Of a DNA stretch of 64,000 nt, positions 43,548-52,734 are shown piece after piece. This DNA is from Leisingera aquaemixtae. Its GTDB lineage: Bacteria; Pseudomonadota; Alphaproteobacteria; Rhodobacterales; Rhodobacteraceae. The stretch is from positions 248,001-312,000 of the forward strand of contig NZ_CYSR01000040.1 of the NCBI RefSeq assembly GCF_001458395.1. Direction: 5' to 3'. The position numbers were made by a program, and so were the translations under genes. Below the pieces are notes generated by a model. The model was given only the letters and a program-made list of their open reading frames with translations. It was not told the DNA's origin and ran no database searches. Every line of letters starts with the position of its first letter. The first letter of the stretch is position 1.

Positions 43548-43925
43548 TCAAGCGTGGCCGCCGCGATAAACCTCGATGGCGGTCCAGCCGCTGAGAGCGG
43601 CGACTATCAGACCGCTGACCACAGCATTCGCCGTTGCGGGGAAGGATACTTGGAACCCGAGCACCCATGGTGAGATCACCAGCCAAGCGCCGAGCGCTGC
43701 GCCAATCCATTCTTCCCATTCGCGGAAGGCGAACAGCTCAAAGGCTGCAAGGACCGCGACGACGGCGCCAATGATCATGAAATTCCAGGTGGCGGCTGAA
43801 ACACCAGCAGCTGGTTCTGCACCACCATCTGGCAAGCCGAGCAGCCGGGGGGACAGTATCAGCCAGATCCCAACAATCAGCGTGATCCAGTCTTGCCAGT
43901 GCTGTTTACTCAATTGCCGTTTCAT
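43548..43925 (-). CDS. SPW-repeat membrane protein 1
   Basis: A 125-residue protein with four predicted membrane helices in two repeats, each with a W..W...I.G.W motif and an SP-rich turn (LILSPRLLGL and LVISPWVLGF), the SPW-repeat signature. Function unknown. The N-terminus KRQLSKQHWQDWI resembles the two other SPW proteins of this island. GAGG lies before the ATG at 43925; the FNR-type box is 80.5 bp upstream. Confidence 0.85.
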   Translation of the reverse strand: MKRQLSKQHWQDWITLIVGIWLILSPRLLGLPDGGAEPAAGVSAATWNFMIIGAVVAVLAAFELFAFREWEEWIGAALGAWLVISPWVLGFQVSFPATANAVVSGLIVAALSGWTAIEVYRGGHA

Positions 43926-43998
43926 TGGTTCATCCTCATGTCTTGAACCGCGGCTTTCTGCCGCCTTAGCAATATTGCCATGTTGGTGCGGATCTGCA

Positions 43999-44012
43999 TT
44001 GACTGCCATCAA
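43999..44012. promoter_or_regulatory. FNR-type box TTGACTGCCATCAA between divergent units
   Basis: TTGAC-N4-ATCAA, centred 80.5 bp before SPW 1 (minus) and 90.5 bp before the hybrid kinase (plus). It can control both the SPW-USP-DUF3775 unit and the kinase. Confidence 0.75.
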
Positions 44013-44095
44013 TCCGCCCCCCCCTTGTGCCTGTGCCGCTCCCTTGGCGTGGTCTGCTGTGGTATCATCCAGAGGCACAGGGCGGAGCGCAGCTG

Positions 44096-45658
44096 ATGGC
44101 CAAGCCGGAACAGCCATTTTCCGAACAGGAAGCCGCATCCCTCGGCGGCGCGCTGGTGCGGTTCATTACAGCTGCACCGGCGGCACTGGCGTTTCTTGAC
44201 GCGGATCTTCGCTATTCCGCGTGGTCGAAGGCCTGGGCAGGGTTGCACGGGTTTGGGGCCCGCGATCTCGCTGGGGTGCGGCATCAGCAACTGCGTCCAG
44301 ATAGCCCCGCGGCCTGGTGCGCGGCTCTGCACCGGGCGCTGGAGACGGGCAGTGGCAGTGCAGGAATGGACAGTTTTGCGACGGGCGGTCACCGGACAGT
44401 ATTGCTGCGGTGGCGGGTAGAGCCGGTGAAAGACCTGGACGGAGCCGTAGCGGGGCTCAGCCTGTATTGCGAGGCGGCGGAGGCGGACGGTGACTATGAG
44501 ACGGAGCAATCCAAGCGGCAGCGGCTGGAAACCATCGGGCGGCTGGCTGGTGTTATCGCTCATGACTTCAACAACCTGCTGACGGTGATCCTCGCCAATC
44601 TGGAGCTGGCGGCGTTCCGTATCCGGAATGAGGACGCGCGCGGATTGCTGCGGCGGGCGAGCGAGGCAGCCGAGATGGGAGCCAGCTTCAATAAGCGGCT
44701 TCTGGCACTGGCGGGGGGGCGGAGGTCCGAACCGGCTGTGATTAAAGTGAACCGGCATATCACCGACACTTGGCAGGTCGTGGAAAGAATTCTGAGTGAG
44801 GATACCCGGCTGCAGTTCCATCCCGGCGCGGATGTCTGGCCGGTAAAAGCCGACCCAAGCGAGTTGGACGGTGCTCTCTTAAACTTAGTGGCGAATGCGC
44901 GTGATGCGATTGACGGCAGCGGTGAGGTCACGATTGCCACGAAGAATGTTCAACTAACGACTGCGGAGGCTGCCCGAATAGCCGGAGCGATGCCTGGTGA
45001 TTTTGTGCGTATCTCCGTCGCTGACACTGGAAGCGGAATGCCGTCCGAAGTTGCAGAGCAGGCGATGGAGCCGTTTTTCACCACCAAACCAACCGGTGCG
45101 GGCAGCGGGCTGGGGCTGACGAGCGTCGGGATGACAGTGGCCCGGGCGGGTGGCTTCCTGCTGCTGGACAGCCTGCCAGGGGAAGGGACCACGGTCAGCC
45201 TATACCTGCCGCGCACTCTTGAGGCTGCGCAGGATCCGGACGACGGGGAGGATGCGGATCTCCCCTTTGGCGACGGTCAGTTGATCCTGGTCGTAGAAGA
45301 CGACCCACTGGTGCGGGAAGCGGTCCTGCAGCGGCTGGAAGTGTTAGGCTATGCCGTTCTGGAGGCCGCCGACGGCGAGGCAGCACTAGCGCTGCTGAAA
45401 CAGGGGGAACCGGTAGACTTGGTGTTTTCCGATGTTGTGATGCCGGGCAGGCTTTCGGGCTATGACCTGGCACTGCTACTGCGCCGCAGGTTTCCGGGGG
45501 TCGGGGTTCTGCTGACCTCGGGCTATGCTTCGCGCATGGTGCCACGGCGGCGGCGGATTATGGTTCGCTCCGAGCTGATCGCTAAGCCTTATTCGTTGCA
45601 GGTGCTGGCGCGGGCGGTCCGCCGGGCCCTATTGGCAGCAGGAAAGGCGGAGGGGTAA
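44096..45658 (+). CDS. PAS-containing hybrid histidine kinase with receiver domain
   Basis: The 520-residue cytosolic protein has a PAS domain (about 20-130; ALAFLDADLRYSAWSKAW), HisKA with His156 (GVIAHDFNNLLTVI), HATPase (LLNLVANARDAI, DTGSGMPSEV, GSGLGLTSVGM) and a C-terminal receiver with Asp446 (LVFSDVVMPGRLSGYD). No membrane helix, so it senses a cytoplasmic signal. GGAG precedes the ATG at 44096. The FNR-type box upstream ties it to the stress regulon. Confidence 0.92.
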   Translation: MAKPEQPFSEQEAASLGGALVRFITAAPAALAFLDADLRYSAWSKAWAGLHGFGARDLAGVRHQQLRPDSPAAWCAALHRALETGSGSAGMDSFATGGHRTVLLRWRVEPVKDLDGAVAGLSLYCEAAEADGDYETEQSKRQRLETIGRLAGVIAHDFNNLLTVILANLELAAFRIRNEDARGLLRRASEAAEMGASFNKRLLALAGGRRSEPAVIKVNRHITDTWQVVERILSEDTRLQFHPGADVWPVKADPSELDGALLNLVANARDAIDGSGEVTIATKNVQLTTAEAARIAGAMPGDFVRISVADTGSGMPSEVAEQAMEPFFTTKPTGAGSGLGLTSVGMTVARAGGFLLLDSLPGEGTTVSLYLPRTLEAAQDPDDGEDADLPFGDGQLILVVEDDPLVREAVLQRLEVLGYAVLEAADGEAALALLKQGEPVDLVFSDVVMPGRLSGYDLALLLRRRFPGVGVLLTSGYASRMVPRRRRIMVRSELIAKPYSLQVLARAVRRALLAAGKAEG

Positions 45659-45807
45659 GACGCAGGCCGGAACGCCGGGGCGGATCCGGCCTGCCGGAAT
45701 GCCCGCGGCCTCGCTAGGAACAGGGTTGCAAGGGCATTCGCTCTGCCGCGCAGCCCGTGCAGCGGGCGGCGGCGGCAGCAGTCTGGCAGTTTGCACCGCA
45801 AAGTGCA

Positions 45808-45821
45808 TTGACAGCCGTCAA
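45808..45821. promoter_or_regulatory. Orphan FNR-type box TTGACAGCCGTCAA
   Basis: Perfect repeat in the 188-bp space between two convergent genes (hybrid kinase end and host-attachment protein end). No recognisable gene starts at the usual 60-90 bp distance on either side; an unannotated small transcript is possible. Confidence 0.65.
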
Positions 45822-45846
45822 CGGCCATGAAGAGAGGTGCAGTGTT

Positions 45847-46296
45847 TCAGGAGGAGAGTGCTTCGCGAATTGCATCAGCCAGCGAATGGTAGGGCAGGCG
45901 CACCAGGTTCTTTGCAAATTCCCGTGTCACTTTTGCCTGCAGACTGTCCGGTACCTCTTCGCGCCAGACTCCCAGAATGCTGGGCGAAGCAAACAGCACA
46001 AGCCTGTCGAAGTTCTGATCACGTAGCGCCGAGTTCAGGAAATCGGACACATCGCGCAAGAATTCGCACTGGTCGGCCCGCTGCGGCGACTGGTGCGATT
46101 GCCTGGCCGGACGGCGTCCGTTGCCGGTGGGGGCAAAGGCGCGCCCGGGTTTGCCGGCGATGATGCCGCGGACGTGCCGTTCTGGAGCCTGCAGCACAAT
46201 CTCCAGCCCTGCGGGGCTATGGGGTTTAGGCAGCCCCTGCAGGATCCGCGCACGGTGCGAATTGATGATGACATACCAGTTGCGGTCCGAGTTCAT
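45847..46296 (-). CDS. Host attachment protein family (pfam10116-like)
   Basis: A 149-residue protein starting MNSDRNWYVIINSHRARIL, the characteristic beta-strand opening of the host-attachment family (named from an Agrobacterium/rhizobial adherence gene). FLRDVSDFLNSALRDQNFDRLVLFASPSILGVWRE and LVRLPYHSLADAIRE are also typical. It is likely a cytosolic RNase/eRF1-like fold; the attachment role is indirect. GGAG is upstream of the ATG at 46296. An in-frame ATG at 46470 with its own GAGG site would add 58 low-complexity residues. Confidence 0.8.
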   Translation of the reverse strand: MNSDRNWYVIINSHRARILQGLPKPHSPAGLEIVLQAPERHVRGIIAGKPGRAFAPTGNGRRPARQSHQSPQRADQCEFLRDVSDFLNSALRDQNFDRLVLFASPSILGVWREEVPDSLQAKVTREFAKNLVRLPYHSLADAIREALSS

Positions 46297-46527
46297 GAGG
46301 TTCTCCGGAACCTGCGCATTCAGCGGTGCTGGGGCTGTCGTGCCATGCTGCAAACTCACTGATCCGATGCGGGCAGGCGGCAAAGAAAGCGTGGAACAGG
46401 ATGCGGTAGGCTTCTGAAGGGGGCCCTGGGGTTGGCAAGCTGCTTTACGTATCGTGTCCGGTGCGGGCATGGCATCCTCGCTGTTCGCCTCTCCAGAACT
46501 ATTTTGAACGGTTTTGCGAAGCGCGCA

Positions 46528-46541
46528 TTGACTGCTGACAA
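46528..46541. promoter_or_regulatory. Degenerate FNR-type box TTGACTGCTGACAA
   Basis: One mismatch in the right half-site. It is centred 64.5 bp before the alternative ATG (46470) of the host-attachment gene and 238 bp before the preferred one, so its relevance depends on which start is used. Confidence 0.4.
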
Positions 46542-46592
46542 GACTGATGGGGCTATTGTCTCCCATGGCCCGCTGCCCGATGGCGAAAAGGG

Positions 46593-46949
46593 TCAGGGCA
46601 TGTCGTCCCAAGAAGGTTGCAGCAGTGATAAGCCTCCCATCAGCGCCAGCACAGAGCCGCAGACCAGTGATTGGGCCAGTGCGGCGGGAACCAGATAGAA
46701 ACCGAGCATCCAAGGCGCCCAGATTACCCAAAGCCCAAGCAGCGTGATGGCCAGTTCCAGCCATCTGAGAAAGACAAACATTTCCAGCATGGCCAGTGCC
46801 GCTGCCGCTAGACCGGATGCCAGGGAGTTCATGGCGATATGCGTAAGGTCAAGGCCGACAGGCCAGTCGATGCGGAAGGCAAGCGGTGCCAGTAAAAGCC
46901 AGAGGCCAGCAGTGAAACTCACGCAGTCCTGCCAATGGGCGCGGTTCAT
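46593..46949 (-). CDS. SPW-repeat membrane protein 2
   Basis: A 118-residue protein with four predicted membrane helices and two repeats around WLLLAPLAFRI and WVIWAPWMLGF (SP replaced by AP). The N-terminus is NRAHWQDCVSF, like SPW 1. It begins 28 bp after the BON protein stop on the same strand and shares that promoter. Function unknown. Confidence 0.8.
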   Translation of the reverse strand: MNRAHWQDCVSFTAGLWLLLAPLAFRIDWPVGLDLTHIAMNSLASGLAAAALAMLEMFVFLRWLELAITLLGLWVIWAPWMLGFYLVPAALAQSLVCGSVLALMGGLSLLQPSWDDMP

Positions 46950-46977
46950 CGTGCGAACCTTCTCTGAGTTGGGCAGA

Positions 46978-47628
46978 TCACGGTTCCACGCTGAGACCGT
47001 CGACTACGCTGCTGACGCCAGGCACCGCCCAGGCAGCTCGTCGGGCGGCATCCCGTTCGGCCTCGGTGCGCACTCGCCCGGTCAATGTGACCGCGCGGTC
47101 GTCGATATTGATCTGAATGCCCTTGGCCTCCCTGGCGGCGTCGCGCCGCAGGGCGGTTTCAATGCTCATCCGAACGTTTGTGTGGCTGACTGCGGAGGTG
47201 ATCCCGATTTGGTTGATGATTTGCTTTACACCTGAAACCTTCTGCACAGCCCGTTCAGCCGCGGCTTTCTCAAAGCTCCAGCCGGCCTGTCCGGTGAGGG
47301 TCAGAACGCCGTGCTCGACCTCGACCTTGACCGTGTCCTTGGGGACCGAGTCGCCCCAACGAAGCGCCTCAACCGCACGCCGGGCGATTTCATCGTCGGC
47401 GTCCAGATGCTCACCGATGGGCCGCACTTCAATTTCCATCACGACAGCGCGCACGCCGCTGACGCGTTTGACGGTCTTGCCGATTGCCTGTTTCTGCGCG
47501 CCGGTTGGAACATGGCCGGTGAGGGTCGCGATCCCATCCTCCACCGAGACGCCGATTGAGGCCGCGTCGATGCTGGGGACGAGGTCCAGTTCCTCGATGA
47601 TTTCCCGTCTGAGTGTGGTGTCTTTCAT
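46978..47628 (-). CDS. BON-domain protein with three BON repeats
   Basis: The 216-residue protein contains three BON domains: about 1-70 (ISVEDGIATLTGHVPTGAQKQAI), 75-145 (VEVEHGVLTLTGQAGWSFEKAAA) and 148-216 (INIDDRAVTLTGRVRTEAERDAA). BON modules bind membranes or peptidoglycan-linked structures and occur in osmotic-shock proteins (OsmY). No signal peptide is evident, so location is uncertain. It is first gene of the BON-SPW unit, with an FNR-like box 81.5 bp upstream. Confidence 0.88.
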   Translation of the reverse strand: MKDTTLRREIIEELDLVPSIDAASIGVSVEDGIATLTGHVPTGAQKQAIGKTVKRVSGVRAVVMEIEVRPIGEHLDADDEIARRAVEALRWGDSVPKDTVKVEVEHGVLTLTGQAGWSFEKAAAERAVQKVSGVKQIINQIGITSAVSHTNVRMSIETALRRDAAREAKGIQINIDDRAVTLTGRVRTEAERDAARRAAWAVPGVSSVVDGLSVEP

Positions 47629-47702
47629 GGCTGGCTTCCCGAACGCGCCGCAGCGCCTTTCGCCGCGGTGACACCAGTATGAACCATTTGCCGGAAGTTT
47701 CA

Positions 47703-47716
47703 TTGATGGCGGGCAA
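47703..47716. promoter_or_regulatory. FNR-type box TTGATGGCGGGCAA between BON and LysR genes
   Basis: One mismatch in the right half-site, but it sits at the island's usual distance from both divergent starts: 81.5 bp to the BON gene and 78.5 bp to the LysR gene. Confidence 0.6.
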
Positions 47717-47787
47717 GAGTTGTGTCTCTGCGCTTCGGGACACGGGCGGCTTCTGCTAGACTGTATCGCCCGCATTGGAGTTGAGCC

Positions 47788-48672
47788 ATGGATATCGAAC
47801 TGGCACGGACCTTTCTGGCTGTGGCCGAAACCGGCAGCTTTCTGGAGGCCGCCAAGCGGGTGCATGTGGCTCAGTCGACCGTCAGCCTGCGCATCCGGGC
47901 GCTGGAACAGCAGCTGGGGCGGAGCCTGTTTGACCGCAGCAAGACTGGGGCAGCGCTGACAGAGGCCGGGCGGCATTTTCAGCGCCATGCGCAGACATTG
48001 GCGCGGACCTGGATGCAGGCCAAACTGGATGCGGCGCTGCCTGCTGGGATGGAGACGGTGCTGGCGGTCGGGGCGCCCTCCAGTCTGTGGGACGGGTTCC
48101 TGACTGGGGCCTTGCCGGGTCTACGGCGGGCGCTCCCGGAAGTGGCAGTGCGGGCATCAGCCATGGCGTCTGACGCTCTGGTTCAACTGTTCGGCCAAGG
48201 CGGACTGGACCTGATGGTCGCCTACCGACCTAAAGCGGCGGCGGGGCTGGCGGTGGAGCAGCTGTTCGAGGATGAATTTGTGCTGGTCAGCAGCGACCCG
48301 GACACCAGCACGGATCCGTTCGGCACCGAGTATGTGCTGGTCGACTGGGGACCGGAATTTCGCGCCGATCACCTGCTGGTCTTGCCGGACATTCGCACGC
48401 CGGGGTTTCAGCTGGACATCGGAACGCTGGCCTTGCAGCACCTGAGGAACGTGCCGGCCTCCGCCTACTTTCCTAAACGGCTGGTTGCGGCGGATCTGAG
48501 GGCGGGCTGGCTGCGCCGGATCGAAGGGGCGCCGCGGTTTGGCTATTCGGCCTATGCCGTGATCAGTGAAGGTCAACGCGGTGAGTATGCGGGGCAGGCG
48601 GTGCAGTTTTTGCGGCAGTATGCCCTCGGTGGCGGAACCGTGGAGCGGGATGAGGCGGTAGGTGGCGTGTAG
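47788..48672 (+). CDS. LysR-family transcriptional regulator
   Basis: The 294-residue protein has an N-terminal winged HTH (LARTFLAVAETGSFLEAAKRVHVAQSTVSLRIRALEQQLGRSLFDR) and a periplasmic-binding-protein-like effector domain. It is divergent from the BON gene, yet the next gene on the same strand is groEL, with a 12-bp palindrome between them. The effector is unknown. GAG lies upstream of the ATG at 47788. Confidence 0.92.
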   Translation: MDIELARTFLAVAETGSFLEAAKRVHVAQSTVSLRIRALEQQLGRSLFDRSKTGAALTEAGRHFQRHAQTLARTWMQAKLDAALPAGMETVLAVGAPSSLWDGFLTGALPGLRRALPEVAVRASAMASDALVQLFGQGGLDLMVAYRPKAAAGLAVEQLFEDEFVLVSSDPDTSTDPFGTEYVLVDWGPEFRADHLLVLPDIRTPGFQLDIGTLALQHLRNVPASAYFPKRLVAADLRAGWLRRIEGAPRFGYSAYAVISEGQRGEYAGQAVQFLRQYALGGGTVERDEAVGGV

Positions 48673-48690
48673 AGCACTGAAAAATATGAT

Positions 48691-48702
48691 GTATTCGAAT
48701 AC
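48691..48702. promoter_or_regulatory. 12-bp perfect palindrome GTATTCGAATAC upstream of groEL
   Basis: Lies in an AT-rich patch between the lysR stop and the groEL start, about 108 bp before the groEL ATG. The partly symmetric flanks (ATGAT...TCGAT) widen it. It is not a CIRCE element and not an FNR box; it could be the operator of the adjacent LysR protein or a stress regulator. Confidence 0.5.
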
Positions 48703-48804
48703 TCGATAACATCGGTGAGAAAAAATCATCACTGAAGCGCTTTCACAGATCAGGCGCATGGCACATTTTCGCGGGACGAGACAACTTTTGGCTGGATCAG
48801 TCCC

Positions 48805-50436
48805 ATGAGTGCGAAAGACATCATTTTTTCCGAGAACGCCCGGCACCGTATGCTGGGCGGTGTAAATGTTCTTGCCGATGCGGTGAACGCGACGCTGGGT
48901 CCTCGCGGCCGTAACGTGCTGATCGAAAAAAGCTTTGGAGCGCCGCGCTCGACCAAAGACGGCGTGTCCGTTGCCAAGTCCATTGAGTTGCCGGACCCGG
49001 TGGAAAACACTGGTATCCGGCTGATCCGCGAAGTGGCGGAGCGCACTGCCAAGCTGGCAGGCGACGGCACGTCCACTGCCACTGTTCTGGCCCGCTCCAT
49101 CCTGCGCGAAGGCTGCAAGGCGGTTGCAGCAGGGATGAACCCGATGGACGTGAAGCGCGGAATTGACCGCGGCGCCGAAGCCTTGGTGGAAGCGTTGACG
49201 GGTCTGTCGCGCCCGGTAAACACCAGCGCGCAAATCACACAGGTTGCAACCATTGCTTCCAATGGCGACACCGAGGCCGGGCAAATTCTGACCGAAGCGA
49301 TGGAGCGGGTAGGGAGAACCGGGGTGATCACCATCGAGGAGGCCAAGTCGCGCGAAACCCGGTTGGAAACGGTGGAGGGAATGCAATTTGATCGCGGTTA
49401 CCTTTCCCCTTATTTCATCACCGAGGCGGACAGCCTCAGCGTGGAGCTGGAAGCGCCGTTCATCCTTCTGTTTGACAAGAAAATCTCAAATCTGGCGCCG
49501 TTTATTCCGGTGCTGGAGGCGGTGATCAAACACGGTAAGCCGGTACTGGTGATTGCCGAGGATGTGGATGGGGAGGCGCTGGCGGCTCTGGTTGTCAACA
49601 AGCTGCGCGGCAGCCTGCAATGCGCTGCGGTGAAGGCGCCCGGTTTTGGCGACCGCCGCAAGGAGATGCTGCAGGACATTGCAGTGCTGACCGGAGCCAC
49701 AGTCATTTCCGCCGATTTGGGTATGAAGCTAGAGAATGTCACGCTGGACATGCTGGGGCAGGCGGCGCGGGTTATGGTCAGCAAGGATGACACCACACTA
49801 ATCGGCGGCGGCGGTGCCAAACCGGAAATAGAGGCGCGCTGCAAAGCGATCCGGCAGCAGATCGAAGAAACAAAGTCTGACTATGACCGAGAAAAGCTGG
49901 AGGAGCGGCTGGCGAAGCTGAGCGGCGGTGTCGCGATTGTCCAGGTCGGCGGTGCCAGCGAAGCGGAGGTTAAGGAGCGCAAGGACCGGATCGAGGATGC
50001 GCTGCATGCCACCCGCGCGGCGACCGAGGAAGGGATTGTGCCGGGCGGCGGCGCAGCGCTGCTCTATGCGGCGCGGGCGCTGGATGGGCTGGAAGCCGCA
50101 AACGGCGATATGCGGGCCGGCATTGCCATCGTCCGCAAAGCGGCGGCAGAGCCGGTGCGCCGGATTATCCGTAATGCGGGCAAGGACGAAGCGCTGATCG
50201 CAGGCAAGCTGCTGGAGAAGAACGACACCGCCTGGGGCTACGATGCGCAGAATGACTGTTTGGCCGACATGTTCGAGGCGGGGATCGTGGATCCTGCCAA
50301 GGTGGTGCGGATCGCCTTGCAAAACGCAGTGTCGGTTGCCGGTCTAATGATGACCACCGAAGCGGTGGTGGTGGACCATCCCAAGGCGGCAGCGCACTCC
50401 GGTTATCCGGGTGGCTTGGACGGCATGGATTTCTAA
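48805..50436 (+). CDS. groEL: Chaperonin GroEL, accessory copy without adjacent GroES
   Basis: The 543-residue protein is a full-length Hsp60 with the ATP-site motifs [24 protein letters not shown] and [12 protein letters not shown], and the [12 protein letters not shown] signature near the C-terminus. The tail ends [11 protein letters not shown], with only a short Gly/Met segment. Divergence from the usual AAKDVKF start ([17 protein letters not shown]) and the lack of groES nearby indicate a second, stress-island copy; the housekeeping groESL is expected elsewhere. The palindrome in its leader suggests dedicated control. Confidence 0.93.
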   Translation: MSAKDIIFSENARHRMLGGVNVLADAVNATLGPRGRNVLIEKSFGAPRSTKDGVSVAKSIELPDPVENTGIRLIREVAERTAKLAGDGTSTATVLARSILREGCKAVAAGMNPMDVKRGIDRGAEALVEALTGLSRPVNTSAQITQVATIASNGDTEAGQILTEAMERVGRTGVITIEEAKSRETRLETVEGMQFDRGYLSPYFITEADSLSVELEAPFILLFDKKISNLAPFIPVLEAVIKHGKPVLVIAEDVDGEALAALVVNKLRGSLQCAAVKAPGFGDRRKEMLQDIAVLTGATVISADLGMKLENVTLDMLGQAARVMVSKDDTTLIGGGGAKPEIEARCKAIRQQIEETKSDYDREKLEERLAKLSGGVAIVQVGGASEAEVKERKDRIEDALHATRAATEEGIVPGGGAALLYAARALDGLEAANGDMRAGIAIVRKAAAEPVRRIIRNAGKDEALIAGKLLEKNDTAWGYDAQNDCLADMFEAGIVDPAKVVRIALQNAVSVAGLMMTTEAVVVDHPKAAAHSGYPGGLDGMDF

Positions 50437-50551
50437 CGCGGCCTTGCGGCTTCCGGTGCAGCAGACTGAAGCCTCGTGGTGAAGTTGCAGCCGGGCGGCA
50501 CTGCCTTTCGATGGTTTGTTTCCGCTGCCGCACAGACAGAATGAGAAAAAC

Positions 50552-51925
50552 ATGGCCGATGCCAGGACAGACCCCGGTAACGTGAACGAGGCCGAAGATC
50601 GGCTCAACCGGGCACTGGCGGAGCGGGACGGTGCGGCGCTGGCAGAGGTGCTGGAGCCGCTTGCAGTTAGTGATGCGCTGCGAGAGCTGACCAACCTTCC
50701 GCCAGAGGACCGGAGCCTTGCGCTGTCGCTGCTTCCTGCTGCGCGGGCTGCGGAAATCGTCGAGGAAGCCCCGAACGAGCTGGCTGCCAGCCTCGTGGTG
50801 GGGTTGGAATCCGGGACCGCCGCCGGGATCATTGATGAGCTGGGTTCGAACATCAGGGCCGATGTGATCGGCGGTCTTGATGATACGGAGGCGGAGGCTA
50901 TTCTGGCTCGTTTGACGCCGGCTGATGCAGCTGACGTCAGGCGTCTTTCAAGTTACGAAGGCCACGTCGCCGGCGGTCTTATGGCAGCAGAGGCCTTCAC
51001 GTTTCAGGAATCTGACAAGGTCGGCGATGTCTTGCGGCGTTTCGTTTCGGATTCCGAGGATTTCGAACGGTATCGTGGTCAGCACCCCTATGTGGTCAAT
51101 TCCAGCGGCGTTCCTGTAGGAGTGGTTTCGCTGCGACGGCTGCTGACTACCCGCCGGGGGGCCAGCCTGACGGAGATCATGACAGCGCCGCTGACTGTTC
51201 CGGCCAACACGCCGCTGGAGGAGCTTCAGGATATTTTCAGTGAACATCCGTTTCTGGGGCTTCCGGTTGTGGAGGAGGGCGGTGTGCTGGCTGGTGTGGT
51301 CTCGCGCTCTGCCGTGGATGAGGCGCTGCTTTCGCGGGCTGAGACGGAGAACCTGCGGCGGCAAGGGGTGTTTGGAGACGAACTGCGGACGATGCCGTTG
51401 AAACTGCGCGCCCGCCGGCGACTGCAATGGCTGTCGGCAAATATCGTTCTCAACGTCATCGCTGCGAGCGTTATTGCAGCCTACGAGGAGACCCTGGCGG
51501 CGGTGATTGCTATTGCTGTCTTTCTGCCAATGGTTTCGGACATGAGCGGCTGCTCCGGCAATCAGGCTGTTGCAGTCAGCATGCGCGAGCTTTCTCTGGG
51601 TTTGGCACGTCCCGCTGATGTCTGGCGTATTTGGAAGAAAGAAGCGGCAGTTGGTGTGATCAACGGGATTGTTCTTGGTATCCTGATCGGGCTTGTGGCC
51701 TGGGGCTGGAAGGGCAATCCGTTTTTGGGGCTTGTGATCGGCGGGGCGCTGGCTCTGAACACTTTTGTGGCTGTGTCAATCGGCGGTATCGTTCCCTTGG
51801 TGCTGAAACGTGCCGGCCAGGACCCTGCTGCCGCCAGCGGGCCGTTGCTGACCACGATCACCGACATGGCCGGGTTTTTCCTGGTCCTCAGCTTTGCCAG
51901 CGCGATGATGCCGTTCCTGGTATGA
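50552..51925 (+). CDS. mgtE: MgtE-family magnesium transporter
   Basis: A 457-residue protein with an N-terminal MgtE-N helical domain (about 10-125), a CBS pair (about 130-255; GVPVGVVSLRRLL, GLPVVEEGGVLAGVVSRS) and a C-terminal domain with five membrane helices containing FLPMVSDMSGCSGNQAVAVSMREL, the Mg-channel signature. CBS domains gate the channel by cytosolic Mg. The ribosome site is weak. It lies 115 bp after groEL; no FNR-type box was seen in the gap, so it may be co-transcribed. Confidence 0.92.
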   Translation: MADARTDPGNVNEAEDRLNRALAERDGAALAEVLEPLAVSDALRELTNLPPEDRSLALSLLPAARAAEIVEEAPNELAASLVVGLESGTAAGIIDELGSNIRADVIGGLDDTEAEAILARLTPADAADVRRLSSYEGHVAGGLMAAEAFTFQESDKVGDVLRRFVSDSEDFERYRGQHPYVVNSSGVPVGVVSLRRLLTTRRGASLTEIMTAPLTVPANTPLEELQDIFSEHPFLGLPVVEEGGVLAGVVSRSAVDEALLSRAETENLRRQGVFGDELRTMPLKLRARRRLQWLSANIVLNVIAASVIAAYEETLAAVIAIAVFLPMVSDMSGCSGNQAVAVSMRELSLGLARPADVWRIWKKEAAVGVINGIVLGILIGLVAWGWKGNPFLGLVIGGALALNTFVAVSIGGIVPLVLKRAGQDPAAASGPLLTTITDMAGFFLVLSFASAMMPFLV

Positions 51926-51945
51926 CACCTGTGTCTCCCGGCAAA

Positions 51946-52344
51946 TCATGCCGCGGATTCACTCCCTTGGCCCTGCGCCGCCCGTTGTGGCTCGCCTCCT
52001 AGGCGGAGCATTCCGCAAAGCCGCCCCTTTCCGTCCAGCACCGGCATTTGCCGGAACCGCCCGATCTCCATCAGAAATACCGCATCATCCAAAGGTTCAT
52101 CGGCACTGCAATAGACCGGGTTGCGGGTCATAACTTCACCGGCGGTCACCGTGGCGGGGTCGCCGCCGGCTGCCAGCACCCGGATCACTATATCCCGGTC
52201 AGTGAGAATGCCTAGCAGGCAGTCCCTGCTGCCGATGACAACCGCACCCGTGTTCTGCTGCTGCATGATACGCGCGATACTGCGGATGGGAGTATTCGTC
52301 CCAGCGGTCGCAGTTGCACGTGACATGGCCTGCCTGACTATCAT
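51946..52344 (-). CDS. CBS-domain pair protein 1
   Basis: The 132-residue protein is essentially one Bateman module: MIVRQAMSRATATAGTNTPIRSIARIMQQQNTGAVVIGS...GILTDRDIVIRVLAAG, then AGEVMTRNPVYCSADEPLDDAVFLMEIGRFRQMPVLD. Such stand-alone pairs bind adenosine nucleotides and sense energy state. AGGA lies upstream of the ATG at 52344, and the FNR-type box is 61.5 bp before it. Convergent with mgtE. Confidence 0.9.
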   Translation of the reverse strand: MIVRQAMSRATATAGTNTPIRSIARIMQQQNTGAVVIGSRDCLLGILTDRDIVIRVLAAGGDPATVTAGEVMTRNPVYCSADEPLDDAVFLMEIGRFRQMPVLDGKGRLCGMLRLGGEPQRAAQGQGSESAA

Positions 52345-52398
52345 AGCTGCATTCCTGTGCTGAACGTTGGGAGGATAACCTTCCGGGCCGAAACGGCA

Positions 52399-52412
52399 TT
52401 GACCGCCGTCAA
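52399..52412. promoter_or_regulatory. FNR-type box TTGACCGCCGTCAA
   Basis: Perfect repeat in the 86-bp gap between the CbpM stop and the CBS protein start, centred 61.5 bp before the CBS gene, giving that gene its own promoter. Confidence 0.75.
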
Positions 52413-52430
52413 CAGCCCGCGAACCGCCAG

Positions 52431-52730
52431 TCAGAGGTTTTCGTACCGGCCGAGCCGCCGCAGGAGATATTCCCGCTGCTCCAGAAGGTCCAGCACCAGT
52501 GCCACGCCGACGGCATTGATACCCAGATCGCAGCTGAGCCGCCGCGCCTTCTTGGCGCGGGTTATGGATAGGCCGTGGAAGCGCCAGTTCGCCGCTCCGG
52601 TGCCTTCGGGTTCCAGGACGCCTTGCTGCACCAGTTCCACGACCCAGCTCTCTTCGGCGCGGCAGAAACGGCATAATTCCTGCAGCGTAAGACTGTCGAG
52701 AATCTGGCTATCCGGTGCGGTGGTTTTCAT
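52431..52730 (-). CDS. cbpM: Chaperone modulator CbpM
   Basis: The 99-residue protein resembles CbpM/MerR-like modulators that bind the J-domain of CbpA: LTLQELCRFCRAEESWVVELVQQGVLEPEG (winged HTH-like) and RRLSCDLGINAVGVALVLDLLEQREYLLRRL. It is encoded 4 bp downstream of the cbpA stop, as in E. coli. Function as CbpA inhibitor follows from the family. Confidence 0.85.
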   Translation of the reverse strand: MKTTAPDSQILDSLTLQELCRFCRAEESWVVELVQQGVLEPEGTGAANWRFHGLSITRAKKARRLSCDLGINAVGVALVLDLLEQREYLLRRLGRYENL

Positions 52731-52734
52731 GCGC

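Noticed and set aside
48673-48804. CIRCE element or FNR-type box before groEL
   Set aside because: Neither TTAGCACTC-N9-GAGTGCTAA nor TTGAC-N4-GTCAA is present; only the unrelated 12-bp palindrome is seen.
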